The position numbers and the translations under genes are program-made. From contig NZ_JANKZF010000016.1 of NCBI RefSeq assembly GCF_027568515.1, positions 1-64,000 of the forward strand: a DNA stretch of 64,000 nt, in the 5' to 3' direction. Every line of letters begins with the position of its first letter. The stretch's first letter is position 1. Below the pieces are notes generated by a model. It did no database searches. It saw only the letters and a list, made by a program, of their open reading frames with translations, and was not told where the DNA came from. Shown here in pieces: positions 17,437 through 24,323 of the stretch. Source of the stretch: Arthrobacter sp. HY1533 (GTDB lineage Bacteria > Actinomycetota > Actinomycetes > Actinomycetales > Micrococcaceae).

Positions 17437-18580
17437 GGTTGCTCCTGTGGGTGAGGTGGTCGGCATGGATGGTGGCTGCGGCGTCGGGTTCCTTGGCGCC
17501 GGCGAAGGCCGGGCGCCCGGCGTAGGGGTCGCCGGGTTCCCAGAGTGTGGTGGGTGCCGCGGCCCTGACGGCGGGGACCACGTCGGTGGCGAACCGGGCC
17601 AGCAGTTCCAGTTGCTGCTCGAACGGCAGCGTGGTGGGCAGGGAGATGGATTGCAGGTCGTGGCCATACAGTTCGTGGTAGCCCAGGATCTTGTCGATGA
17701 GCTGTTCGGGACTGCCCACAAGGGCGGGTCCTTCGGCAATGGCGTGGTCAATGTCGCGGTACGGGGAGTTGTTCCCCGGCACGTTGCGCCCCACGGTCAG
17801 CGCCTCATACACGGGACCGAACTGGCGCTTGGCCTCCTGGGTGGTGTCCGCGATGAACAATCCGCCGGCGCCGCTGCCCGAGCCCAGGTACTGGTGCCGG
17901 GGGTCGTGCCCGTGCCGCTCGTACTCCTGGCGGTAGTGGTCAATGAGCACCTTGTAGTTTTCGCGGGGCTGGATGGCGTTTGCCGTGAACAGGGGGTCCC
18001 CCCATTCGGCGGCGAGCGCGGCGGAGGCCAGGGAGGTGGCGGAGCCGTGCCACACCCGGGGCGCCCCGGCGTAGGGGCGCGGCGTGGTGGTGGTGGGGAC
18101 CGTCAGGGAGGGCCGGAACTGGCCGTGCCAGGTGACTCCTTCCTCGCGCCACAGCCGGTGCAGCAGGGCGTACTTTTCCTCGAGCAGATCCCACAGGTTG
18201 TCCAGTGACAGGCCAAAGAGCGGATACTGCAGCGCCTCGTTGCCCTTGCCGATCACCAGTTCCAGCCGTCCGCGGCTGAGCTGGTCAATCGTGGCGTAGT
18301 CTTCGGCAACCCGAACGGGGTCAAGCACCGAGAGCACCGTGACCCCGCTTTGCAGGCGGATGGTGCTGGTGGTGGCTGCAATGGCCGCAAGGACGGTGGT
18401 GGGCGAGGAGGAGATGAATTCCCCCGCGTGCCGTTCCCCCACGGAGAAGCTGTCGTAGCCGAGCTCCTCTGCCAGCTGTGCGGTCTGCACCACCTGGTTG
18501 AGCCTGTCCGCCGTGGAGACAATTTCCCCCGTCACCGGGTTTTTCAGGTGCGGGATGATGTCAAGGACCTGGAATTTCAC
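17414..18580 (-). CDS. LLM class flavin-dependent oxidoreductase (bacterial luciferase-like)
   Basis: A 388-residue luciferase-like monooxygenase of a different subfamily from the NtaA-type genes nearby. It shows ELGYDSFSVGERHAGEFISS, RLQSGVTVLSVLDPVRVAEDYATIDQLSRGRLELVIGKG and RENYKVLIDHYRQEYERHGHD. These match the LuxA-like group in which the active-site His follows the E-R pair. Start GTG 18580 overlaps the binding-protein stop (GTGA). Position directly after the transporter genes suggests it acts first on the imported compound, but that is inference. The C-terminal tail is His-rich (HLTHRSNHVHSLSH) and probably non-essential. Confidence 0.9.
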   Translation of the reverse strand: MKFQVLDIIPHLKNPVTGEIVSTADRLNQVVQTAQLAEELGYDSFSVGERHAGEFISSSPTTVLAAIAATTSTIRLQSGVTVLSVLDPVRVAEDYATIDQLSRGRLELVIGKGNEALQYPLFGLSLDNLWDLLEEKYALLHRLWREEGVTWHGQFRPSLTVPTTTTPRPYAGAPRVWHGSATSLASAALAAEWGDPLFTANAIQPRENYKVLIDHYRQEYERHGHDPRHQYLGSGSGAGGLFIADTTQEAKRQFGPVYEALTVGRNVPGNNSPYRDIDHAIAEGPALVGSPEQLIDKILGYHELYGHDLQSISLPTTLPFEQQLELLARFATDVVPAVRAAAPTTLWEPGDPYAGRPAFAGAKEPDAAATIHADHLTHRSNHVHSLSH

Positions 18581-19569
18581 TTGGCGCCTGCCTTGTAGTT
18601 GGCGGCCGTGACGGTTTCCGAGGCCGGGAGGGCTTCATCGGACAGGCCCCAGCGGGCCAGGACCTTGCCGTAGCTGCCATCCTTGATGACGGCGTTCAGG
18701 GCGTCGGTGACGGCCGGGGCCAGGCCGTTGTCCTTCAGGGTGGTGGCCGCCACGAGGGTTTCGTTGGGCCAGCCGGCGTTGACCTTGCCCACGATCTTCA
18801 GGTCTTCGCGGGTGTTGGCCCGGTAAACGGCCGACGGGTACGGAGTGATGTTCAAATCCGTGCGTCCCGAGCCCAGGGCCAGGATGGTGTCCGCGTCGGA
18901 GGAGTAGTACTGCAGTTCTGCCGGGGCCTTGCCCTTGGCCTCAAGTTGCTTGTTCCAGGCGAGCAGGATCTTTTCCTGGTTGGTGCCCGAGCCCACGGAG
19001 ATTTTCAGCCCGGAGATGTCATCGGACCCCTTGATGTCGTAGCTGGAGCTGCTCTTGGCTTCAAAGGCCATGAACGCGGCCCGGTAGGTGGAGAAATCAA
19101 AGAGCTTGACGCGGTCGGCGTTGATGCCCACGTTGGAGAACACCACTTCAAGGTCCCCCGACTGTGTCTTCAGCGGCCAGTTTTCCCACGCGGTGACCTG
19201 CACGTCGAGTTGCAGGCCGAGCTTGTCCGCGACGAGCTGGGCCAGGTCGATTTCCGAGCCGATGGGTGTGGTGTTGTCGGTTGCGTGGAAGCTCAGCGGC
19301 ACGGACCCGGCCGTGGTTCCCACGGTGAGCTTGCCGTCCTTGGAGATGGCAGCCGGCACCTCCGCCGCCAGTGCCGGGTCTTTTTCGGCGCGGATGCGGT
19401 TTTGCTCCGGGGAGCTGTTGTAGCTGATCCCGTTGGCGGCGGGTTTCGCAGCATCGGCGGCGGAGGCTGCGGCGCCGGGGTCCGAGCAACCCGTCAGGAC
19501 TGTGATGCCGGCCAGGACGACGGCGGGGAGTGCTGTGAGGGTGCGAAGGCGTGGGTGTTGCTGTTGCAT
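18577..19569 (-). CDS. Lipoprotein ABC substrate-binding protein (amino-acid type)
   Basis: A 330-residue lipoprotein receptor. The signal reads VVLAGITVLTGCSDPG, with lipidated Cys, then the bilobed SBP_bac_3 domain with AISKDGKLTVGTTAGSVPLS, ATDNTTPIGSEIDLAQLVADKLG and VGSGTNQEKILLAWNKQ. It resembles cystine, cysteine or other polar-amino-acid receptors. It sits first after the ATPase and permease genes (10-base gap to the ATPase stop) and is the transporter's dedicated receptor. The paralog at 12.7 kb shares residue patterns throughout. ATG 19569 was taken because the lipoprotein signal begins there; 53 residues upstream in frame are antisense-like noise from the ATPase end. Confidence 0.92.
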   Translation of the reverse strand: MQQQHPRLRTLTALPAVVLAGITVLTGCSDPGAAASAADAAKPAANGISYNSSPEQNRIRAEKDPALAAEVPAAISKDGKLTVGTTAGSVPLSFHATDNTTPIGSEIDLAQLVADKLGLQLDVQVTAWENWPLKTQSGDLEVVFSNVGINADRVKLFDFSTYRAAFMAFEAKSSSSYDIKGSDDISGLKISVGSGTNQEKILLAWNKQLEAKGKAPAELQYYSSDADTILALGSGRTDLNITPYPSAVYRANTREDLKIVGKVNAGWPNETLVAATTLKDNGLAPAVTDALNAVIKDGSYGKVLARWGLSDEALPASETVTAANYKAGAK

Positions 19570-19579
19570 GGCTGCGTCC

Positions 19580-20392
19580 TTAGATGTTGAAGGCTGGTTC
19601 GATGATTTTGGAGAGGAAGCCCTTGGTGCGTTCTTCCTGGGGGTTGGTGAATATTTCTGCCGGCGTGCCGCTTTCCACGATCTGGCCCTGGTCCATGAAC
19701 ACCACGGTGTCTGCCACGTCCCTGGCAAAGCCCATCTCGTGCGTGACGATGACCAAGGTGGTGCCGGAGGTGGCCAGTTCCCGGATCACGTCCAGGACTT
19801 CGTTGACCAGTTCCGGGTCCAGGGCGCTGGTGGGCTCGTCAAACAGCAGGATCTTCGGGTCCAGGGCCAGGGCCCTGGCTATGGCAACGCGCTGTTGCTG
19901 CCCTCCGGAGAGCTGCCGCGGGTAGGCTGCGGCCTTGTCCAGCAGGCCCACCCGGTCCAACAACTCCAAACCACGACGGCGGGCCTCGGCTTTGGTCCTG
20001 CCCTGCGCCACGACGGGTGCCTCGGCAACGTTTTCCAGCGCCGTGAGGTGGCCAAAGAGGTTGAAGTTCTGGAAAACCATGCCGATCTCGGTGCGTTGCT
20101 TCAGGATTTCCTTTTCCCGGAGTTCGTGCAGGCTCTGGCCGCGTTTCTTGTACCCCACCAGGGAGCCGTCAATGGCGATGTAGCCCGAGTCCACCTTTTC
20201 CAGGTGGTTGATGGTGCGCAGCAGCGTTGACTTGCCCGATCCGGAGGGGCCCAGGATGGCCGTGACGGACCCCGGCTCCACCGTCAGCGACACGCCCTTC
20301 AGGACGTGCAGGGCGCCGAAGCTCTTGTGGACGCCGGTGATCTCAACCAGGCCGCGGGTTGCGGCCGGGGCTTGGGCTAGGGTGGCGGTCAT
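19580..20392 (-). CDS. Polar amino acid ABC transporter ATPase (GlnQ/TcyC-like)
   Basis: A 270-residue ABC ATPase of the PAAT family, energising import of a polar amino-acid-like solute. Walker A is [11 protein letters not shown], signature [15 protein letters not shown], Walker [17 protein letters not shown], and switch His in VTHEMGFA. Specific family marks are the [24 protein letters not shown] region. ATG 20392 overlaps the permease stop (ATGA). An N-terminal extension of about 15 residues ([12 protein letters not shown]) is unremarkable. Together with the permease and the two lipoproteins it forms the island's only importer. Confidence 0.96.
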   Translation of the reverse strand: MTATLAQAPAATRGLVEITGVHKSFGALHVLKGVSLTVEPGSVTAILGPSGSGKSTLLRTINHLEKVDSGYIAIDGSLVGYKKRGQSLHELREKEILKQRTEIGMVFQNFNLFGHLTALENVAEAPVVAQGRTKAEARRRGLELLDRVGLLDKAAAYPRQLSGGQQQRVAIARALALDPKILLFDEPTSALDPELVNEVLDVIRELATSGTTLVIVTHEMGFARDVADTVVFMDQGQIVESGTPAEIFTNPQEERTKGFLSKIIEPAFNI

Positions 20393-21459
20393 GTCAGCTC
20401 CTTGGCATTGTTGCGGATGGTGAAGAACTTCCTGGCCTTCTGCAGGGGCGTCAGGGGCAGCGTGCGCACTGCCCCCTTCGCGTAGTGCCGCTCGATGTAG
20501 TACTGGAAGACGCTCAGCACCGAGGTGATGACGATGTACCAAAGCGTTGCCACGAGCAGCAGCGGCAGGACCTGCTGTGTGCGGTTGTAGATGACCTGAA
20601 CCGTGTAGAACAGTTCCGAGTAGGCCAGGACGTAGACAATCGAGGTGCCCTTGACCAGGCCGATGATCTCGTTGAAGGCCGTGGGCAGGATGGAGCGCAT
20701 GGCCTGTGGCAGGACGATTCTTGTGGACCGCCGCCAGGCCGGGATGCCCAGTGCGGCCGCGGCCTCCAGCTGGCCCTGGTCCACGGAGAGGATTCCGCCG
20801 CGGATGATCTCAGCCGAGTACGCCGCCTGGTTCAGGGTCAGCCCCAGGATGGCCGCGGCAAATTGGCTGACCAGCGTGGTGGTCTGGACCTCGAAGAAGG
20901 TCACGCTGGTGAAGGGGATGCCCAGGCTGATCTTTTCGTAGAGGTAGCCCAGGTTGTACCAGAGCAGCATCTGCACCAGCAGGGGTGTGGAGCGGAAGAT
21001 CCAGGAGAACGTCCAGGACACGGAAACCAGCAGGGGCGAGGCCGAGAGCCGCATGAGCGCCAGGATGAAGCCGAGCACAAATCCCAGGGCGCCGGCAATG
21101 ACCGTCAGCTTCAGTGTTTCGCCCAGGCCGCGGACCACGGATTCGGCCGTGAACCACTGCGCCACCACATCCCACTCCCAGCGCGGGTTGGTGGCCAGCG
21201 ACCACAGGACGGCCGCCACGCCAAGCGCGACGACGGCGGTGCCGACCCAGCGCCACGGGTGTTTGGCCGCGACAACCCGGTACCCCGAATAGTCGGCGGC
21301 TGCCCGCCCCTGCCCCGGGCCGGACGGCGGTTGTTGCGCGGTGCCTGTCCGTGCCCCGGTCCCGGGGCCCTCATGGCTTTGCCGGCCGGCTGTGTCCTGC
21401 CCTGTTGCGGTGGCTGCCTGCTCCACGTCCATTGGTGCGTAGCTCACGCGCCACCTCAT
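20389..21459 (-). CDS. Amino acid ABC transporter permease
   Basis: A 356-residue membrane protein of the His/Glu/Gln/Arg/opine permease family. After a long hydrophilic N-terminus (about 65 residues, Gly/Gln/Thr-rich, unusual for the family) come about five membrane helices. Conserved are [34 protein letters not shown] and the EAA loop [23 protein letters not shown] split over residues about 255-280. It likely works as a homodimer. ATG 21459 is preceded by a GGGAAGAA ribosome binding site and begins the seven-gene minus-strand operon ending at 13972. The opposite strand upstream starts the FAD protein gene, so the region between is a divergent promoter. Confidence 0.93.
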   Translation of the reverse strand: MRWRVSYAPMDVEQAATATGQDTAGRQSHEGPGTGARTGTAQQPPSGPGQGRAAADYSGYRVVAAKHPWRWVGTAVVALGVAAVLWSLATNPRWEWDVVAQWFTAESVVRGLGETLKLTVIAGALGFVLGFILALMRLSASPLLVSVSWTFSWIFRSTPLLVQMLLWYNLGYLYEKISLGIPFTSVTFFEVQTTTLVSQFAAAILGLTLNQAAYSAEIIRGGILSVDQGQLEAAAALGIPAWRRSTRIVLPQAMRSILPTAFNEIIGLVKGTSIVYVLAYSELFYTVQVIYNRTQQVLPLLLVATLWYIVITSVLSVFQYYIERHYAKGAVRTLPLTPLQKARKFFTIRNNAKELT

Positions 21460-21603
21460 TTCTTCCCTTGGCTGCTTGCCGTTTTTGCGGCTCCGATGGC
21501 TGCAAATCTAGGCGCCGTGGGGGCGGCGTCAAAGGCGACCGTTGCACGGGTTCATGTTCGGACGCGGGGCGTCATATGACCGTCCGTGAAGTGATGCAAC
21601 GCC

Positions 21604-21637
21604 GCGTGACAAGGCATGAACGGGCGTGACCAAGGCA
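21604..21637. promoter_or_regulatory. Paired direct repeats in the divergent promoter region
   Basis: GCGTGACAAGGCA (21604-21616) and GCGTGACCAAGGCA (21624-21637) lie 20 bases apart, about two helical turns, between the permease and the FAD protein genes. Around them, GTTCATG (21550-21556 area) and CATGAAC (21615-21621) form an inverted pair. Such spacing suits a dimeric regulator, but none is encoded nearby. No clear sigma-70 promoter is seen in the 290-base gap. Confidence 0.4.
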
Positions 21638-21749
21638 CTTTTTTGGCTGCCTGCACGGCCATAGCATGGGGCTTCCAACCCCGCCTGCGGACCTGTTCAT
21701 GGGCCCGCGGGCGCACCGCAAAACCAGCACGGCAGAACCAGGAGCCACC

Positions 21750-23678
21750 ATGCCCATCCACGTCCCCACCGTCGCCTTCATTGGCGGGGGCCCGCGCACC
21801 GCCGGCCTGCTGGAACGGCTCGCCGCCAACAGGCCCGAAATGTTCGCCGGGGCACTGGACATTCATGTGGTGGAGCCCTTCTCCCCCGGGTCCGGACGGA
21901 TCTGGCGCCTTGACCAGGACCCCGGGCTGCTGCTCAATTCCATGGCCGGGGACGTGACCATGTTCACCGATGCCTCGGTGGTGTGCGAGGGACCGGTCGC
22001 CGACGGGCCGGACCTGGCGCAGTGGGCTGCCGAGGTGGCCGCCGGTTCGCTGCCGGATGCCCCCGTGCTGCCGCCGCACCTGCTGGCCCAGGCCGCCGGG
22101 CTGGGCCGTTCCTCGTTTCCCACCCGCCAGCTCCACAGCGCCTACCTGGAGTGGTTCTTCCGCCGGGCCGTGGCTGCCCTGGCACCGCAGGCCAGCGTCA
22201 CGGTCCACGGCGACTCCGCCACGGAACTGGCCCCCGGGCCCGCTGGCGGCTGGCTCATTCGGCTGGCAGGGGGCAACACCCTGGCGGCCGACGTGGCGGT
22301 GCTGGCGCTGGGCCACAGCGATGCGGAGGTGCACGGGCGCTCGGCGGAATTCGCGGACTTCGCCGCCCGCCATGGCGCCTTCCATGCGGCCCCCGCCTAC
22401 ACCACCGACGTTGACTACTCGGCGCTGGCCCCCGGCCAGGACGTGATTGTCTCGGGCATGGGGCTGGCCTTCATTGACCTGTTGGTGCTGTTGATGGAGG
22501 GCAGGGGCGGACAGTTCGTGGAGAAGGACTGCGGCGGCCTCGACTACCTGCCCTCCGGCCGGGAGCCGCGGCTGTGGGCCGGCTCCCGCCGCGGCGTCCC
22601 CTACCATTCGAAGATTTCCGCGGAACTGCGCGGCCATGCGCCCGGCCCCGCCCGCTTCTTGTCACCGGATGCCGTGTCGGGGCTGTTGGCCGGGCACAGT
22701 GAGCTGGACTTCCGCACCCAGCTCTGGCCGCTCATGGCCAAGGAGGCCGCCCATGCCTACTACCTGGAATTGTTCACGGGCAGCCCGGAACGGGTGGCCA
22801 TGGACTGGGCCGGTTTTTCCGCCTCCTTTGCCCGTCTGGACTGGAACAGCGCCGGGATGGCCCGGCTCGTGGCCGCGGCCGTGCCCGATCCGGCGCTGCG
22901 GCTGGACTTTGAAAGCCTTGACCATCCGCTGGAGGGAACGCCCCTGGAGCGCCCGGACAGCATTGCCGCCGCCGTGGTGGCCCACATTGAACGTGACCTG
23001 AATCTGCGTGACGGCGGTGAAAACCCGGAAACACTTGCACTTTTCTTGGGCCTGCTGCGGGTCTACATGGACGTGGCGTCCATTGTTCCGGCCCACCGCC
23101 TGACGGCAGCATCCCAGGCAGCCGTGCACAGCTGGTGGCACGGCTTCTTCAGCTTCATGGACTCCGGCCCTCCGCCGCACCGGCTGCGCCAGGTGCTGGC
23201 CCTCCACCGGGCGGGGTTGCTGGAATTCCTGGGCCCGGGGCTGGGCGTGCACACGCAGGAATCGACCGGCCTGTTCGTGGCCCGCCACGCAAACGGCAGC
23301 CAGGCGTTGACCGCCGCAGCCTTCATCGAAGCCCGGCTGCCCGCCCCGACCGTGGCCAACTCGGCCAATCCCCTGCTCGCCCACCTCCACGCCAGCTCGC
23401 TTGGCTCGGAGCAGCTGCTGCTCACGGCGGACGGCACGGTCTCCACGGGCCGCCTGCTGGTCACGGCCGAACACCGGCTGGTTGGCCGAAGCGGGGAACC
23501 GGCGGAGGGGCTGTTTGCCGTGGGCCCGGGCACCTCGGCGTGGGCGTCCGGCGCCTTTGCCCGGCCCGGAAGCAACGCAGCGCCCTTCCGGGAAAACGAC
23601 GCCCTGGCGCGGAAGGTCCTGCACACCCTCACGGCACATGCCGATCTCGCACTTCTCAGTGGAAGGACACAATCATGA
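21750..23678 (+). CDS. FAD/NAD(P)-binding protein
   Basis: A 642-residue Rossmann-fold protein. The N-terminal FAD motif is VAFIGGGPRTAGLLERL and is followed by DIHVVEPFSPGSGRIWR, SFPTRQLHSAYLEWFFRRAV and ADVAVLALGHSD, typical of the FAD-NAD(P)-binding (NAD_binding_9) family. These are cytosolic flavoproteins of poorly known role; some act in amino-acid N-hydroxylation-like chemistry. ATG 21750 has GGAG upstream; 28 residues earlier in frame look unlike the family. The next gene, a GNAT acetyltransferase, overlaps by four bases (ATGA). The pair is divergent from the importer/monooxygenase operon and probably belongs to the same pathway. I cannot assign the reaction. Confidence 0.82.
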   Translation: MPIHVPTVAFIGGGPRTAGLLERLAANRPEMFAGALDIHVVEPFSPGSGRIWRLDQDPGLLLNSMAGDVTMFTDASVVCEGPVADGPDLAQWAAEVAAGSLPDAPVLPPHLLAQAAGLGRSSFPTRQLHSAYLEWFFRRAVAALAPQASVTVHGDSATELAPGPAGGWLIRLAGGNTLAADVAVLALGHSDAEVHGRSAEFADFAARHGAFHAAPAYTTDVDYSALAPGQDVIVSGMGLAFIDLLVLLMEGRGGQFVEKDCGGLDYLPSGREPRLWAGSRRGVPYHSKISAELRGHAPGPARFLSPDAVSGLLAGHSELDFRTQLWPLMAKEAAHAYYLELFTGSPERVAMDWAGFSASFARLDWNSAGMARLVAAAVPDPALRLDFESLDHPLEGTPLERPDSIAAAVVAHIERDLNLRDGGENPETLALFLGLLRVYMDVASIVPAHRLTAASQAAVHSWWHGFFSFMDSGPPPHRLRQVLALHRAGLLEFLGPGLGVHTQESTGLFVARHANGSQALTAAAFIEARLPAPTVANSANPLLAHLHASSLGSEQLLLTADGTVSTGRLLVTAEHRLVGRSGEPAEGLFAVGPGTSAWASGAFARPGSNAAPFRENDALARKVLHTLTAHADLALLSGRTQS

Positions 23679-24193
23679 CAACTCCCCTGGACACCGAGGA
23701 CTTCACCGTCCTCTCCCTGCCCCTGGATGATCCTCGCGTGCGCCCGCTCCTGGACGAACTGGCTGTGGAGTACGAGAGCCGCTACGCCGACCTCTTCGGC
23801 GAGGGCAATGCCGCCAAGGAGCTGGAAAAGTATCCGGCCGCGGAATTTGCCGCACCCGGCGGTGGCCTGCTGATCCTGCAGGAGGCGGGCGAATCCGTGG
23901 CGGGAGGTGCCTTCCGGCGCTATGACGCGGACACCGCCGAGTTCAAGCGCATTTGGACGCACTCGCGCCACCGGCGGCGAGGACTGGCCCGCAAGGTCCT
24001 GGCGGAACTGGAGGACAGGGCCGCCGAGCTGGGCTACCGGCGCGTCTACCTGACCACGGGCCCGCGCCAGCCGGAGGCCCGCGCGCTCTACCTCAACACG
24101 GGATACGAACCCCTGTTCGACGTCGACGCCCCGCCGGCCACGCTGCAGTTCCTGGCATTCGCCAAGGAGCTGCCGCGCCCGTCACAGGGGTGA
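23675..24193 (+). CDS. GNAT family N-acetyltransferase
   Basis: A 172-residue acetyl-CoA-dependent acyltransferase. The acetyl-CoA loop is visible as FKRIWTHSRHRRRGLARKVLAEL (R-R-x-G-x-A form), then YRRVYLTTGPRQPEARALYLNTGYEPL as the final beta-alpha-beta motif. It is translationally coupled to the FAD protein and has a GGAAGG ribosome binding site. In the Bacillus yxe and ytm loci, a GNAT enzyme N-acetylates an S-substituted cysteine before an LLM monooxygenase acts. The same role is attractive here but is inference. A deacetylase of the YxeP type was not found in the window. Confidence 0.9.
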   Translation: MTTPLDTEDFTVLSLPLDDPRVRPLLDELAVEYESRYADLFGEGNAAKELEKYPAAEFAAPGGGLLILQEAGESVAGGAFRRYDADTAEFKRIWTHSRHRRRGLARKVLAELEDRAAELGYRRVYLTTGPRQPEARALYLNTGYEPLFDVDAPPATLQFLAFAKELPRPSQG

Positions 24194-24235
24194 GGCGGCG
24201 TCTGTGGCGCCAGGACGGCCACGCCTTCCGCCTGC

Positions 24236-24299
24236 CCGGGGGCAGCTGTTAAGATCCGCCCCTTGTGCACAAGGCTCGGATCTTAACAGCTGCCCCCGG
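24236..24299. terminator. Bidirectional hairpin between GNAT and smc
   Basis: Perfect 23-bp arms (24236-24258 and 24277-24299) enclose the self-complementary CCTTGTGCACAAGG (24261-24274), so the stem can extend almost throughout. It separates convergent genes. A 13-base direct repeat, CTGCCCCCGGACG, follows at 24290-24302 and 24311-24323, just before the smc stop codon. Confidence 0.85.
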
Positions 24300-24323
24300 A
24301 CGAGAAATAACTGCCCCCGGACG

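Noticed and set aside
10052-24193. Ssu-type alkanesulfonate system
   Set aside because: The importer is the polar-amino-acid type with SBP_bac_3 receptors, not SsuABC, and none of the LLM proteins looks like SsuD.
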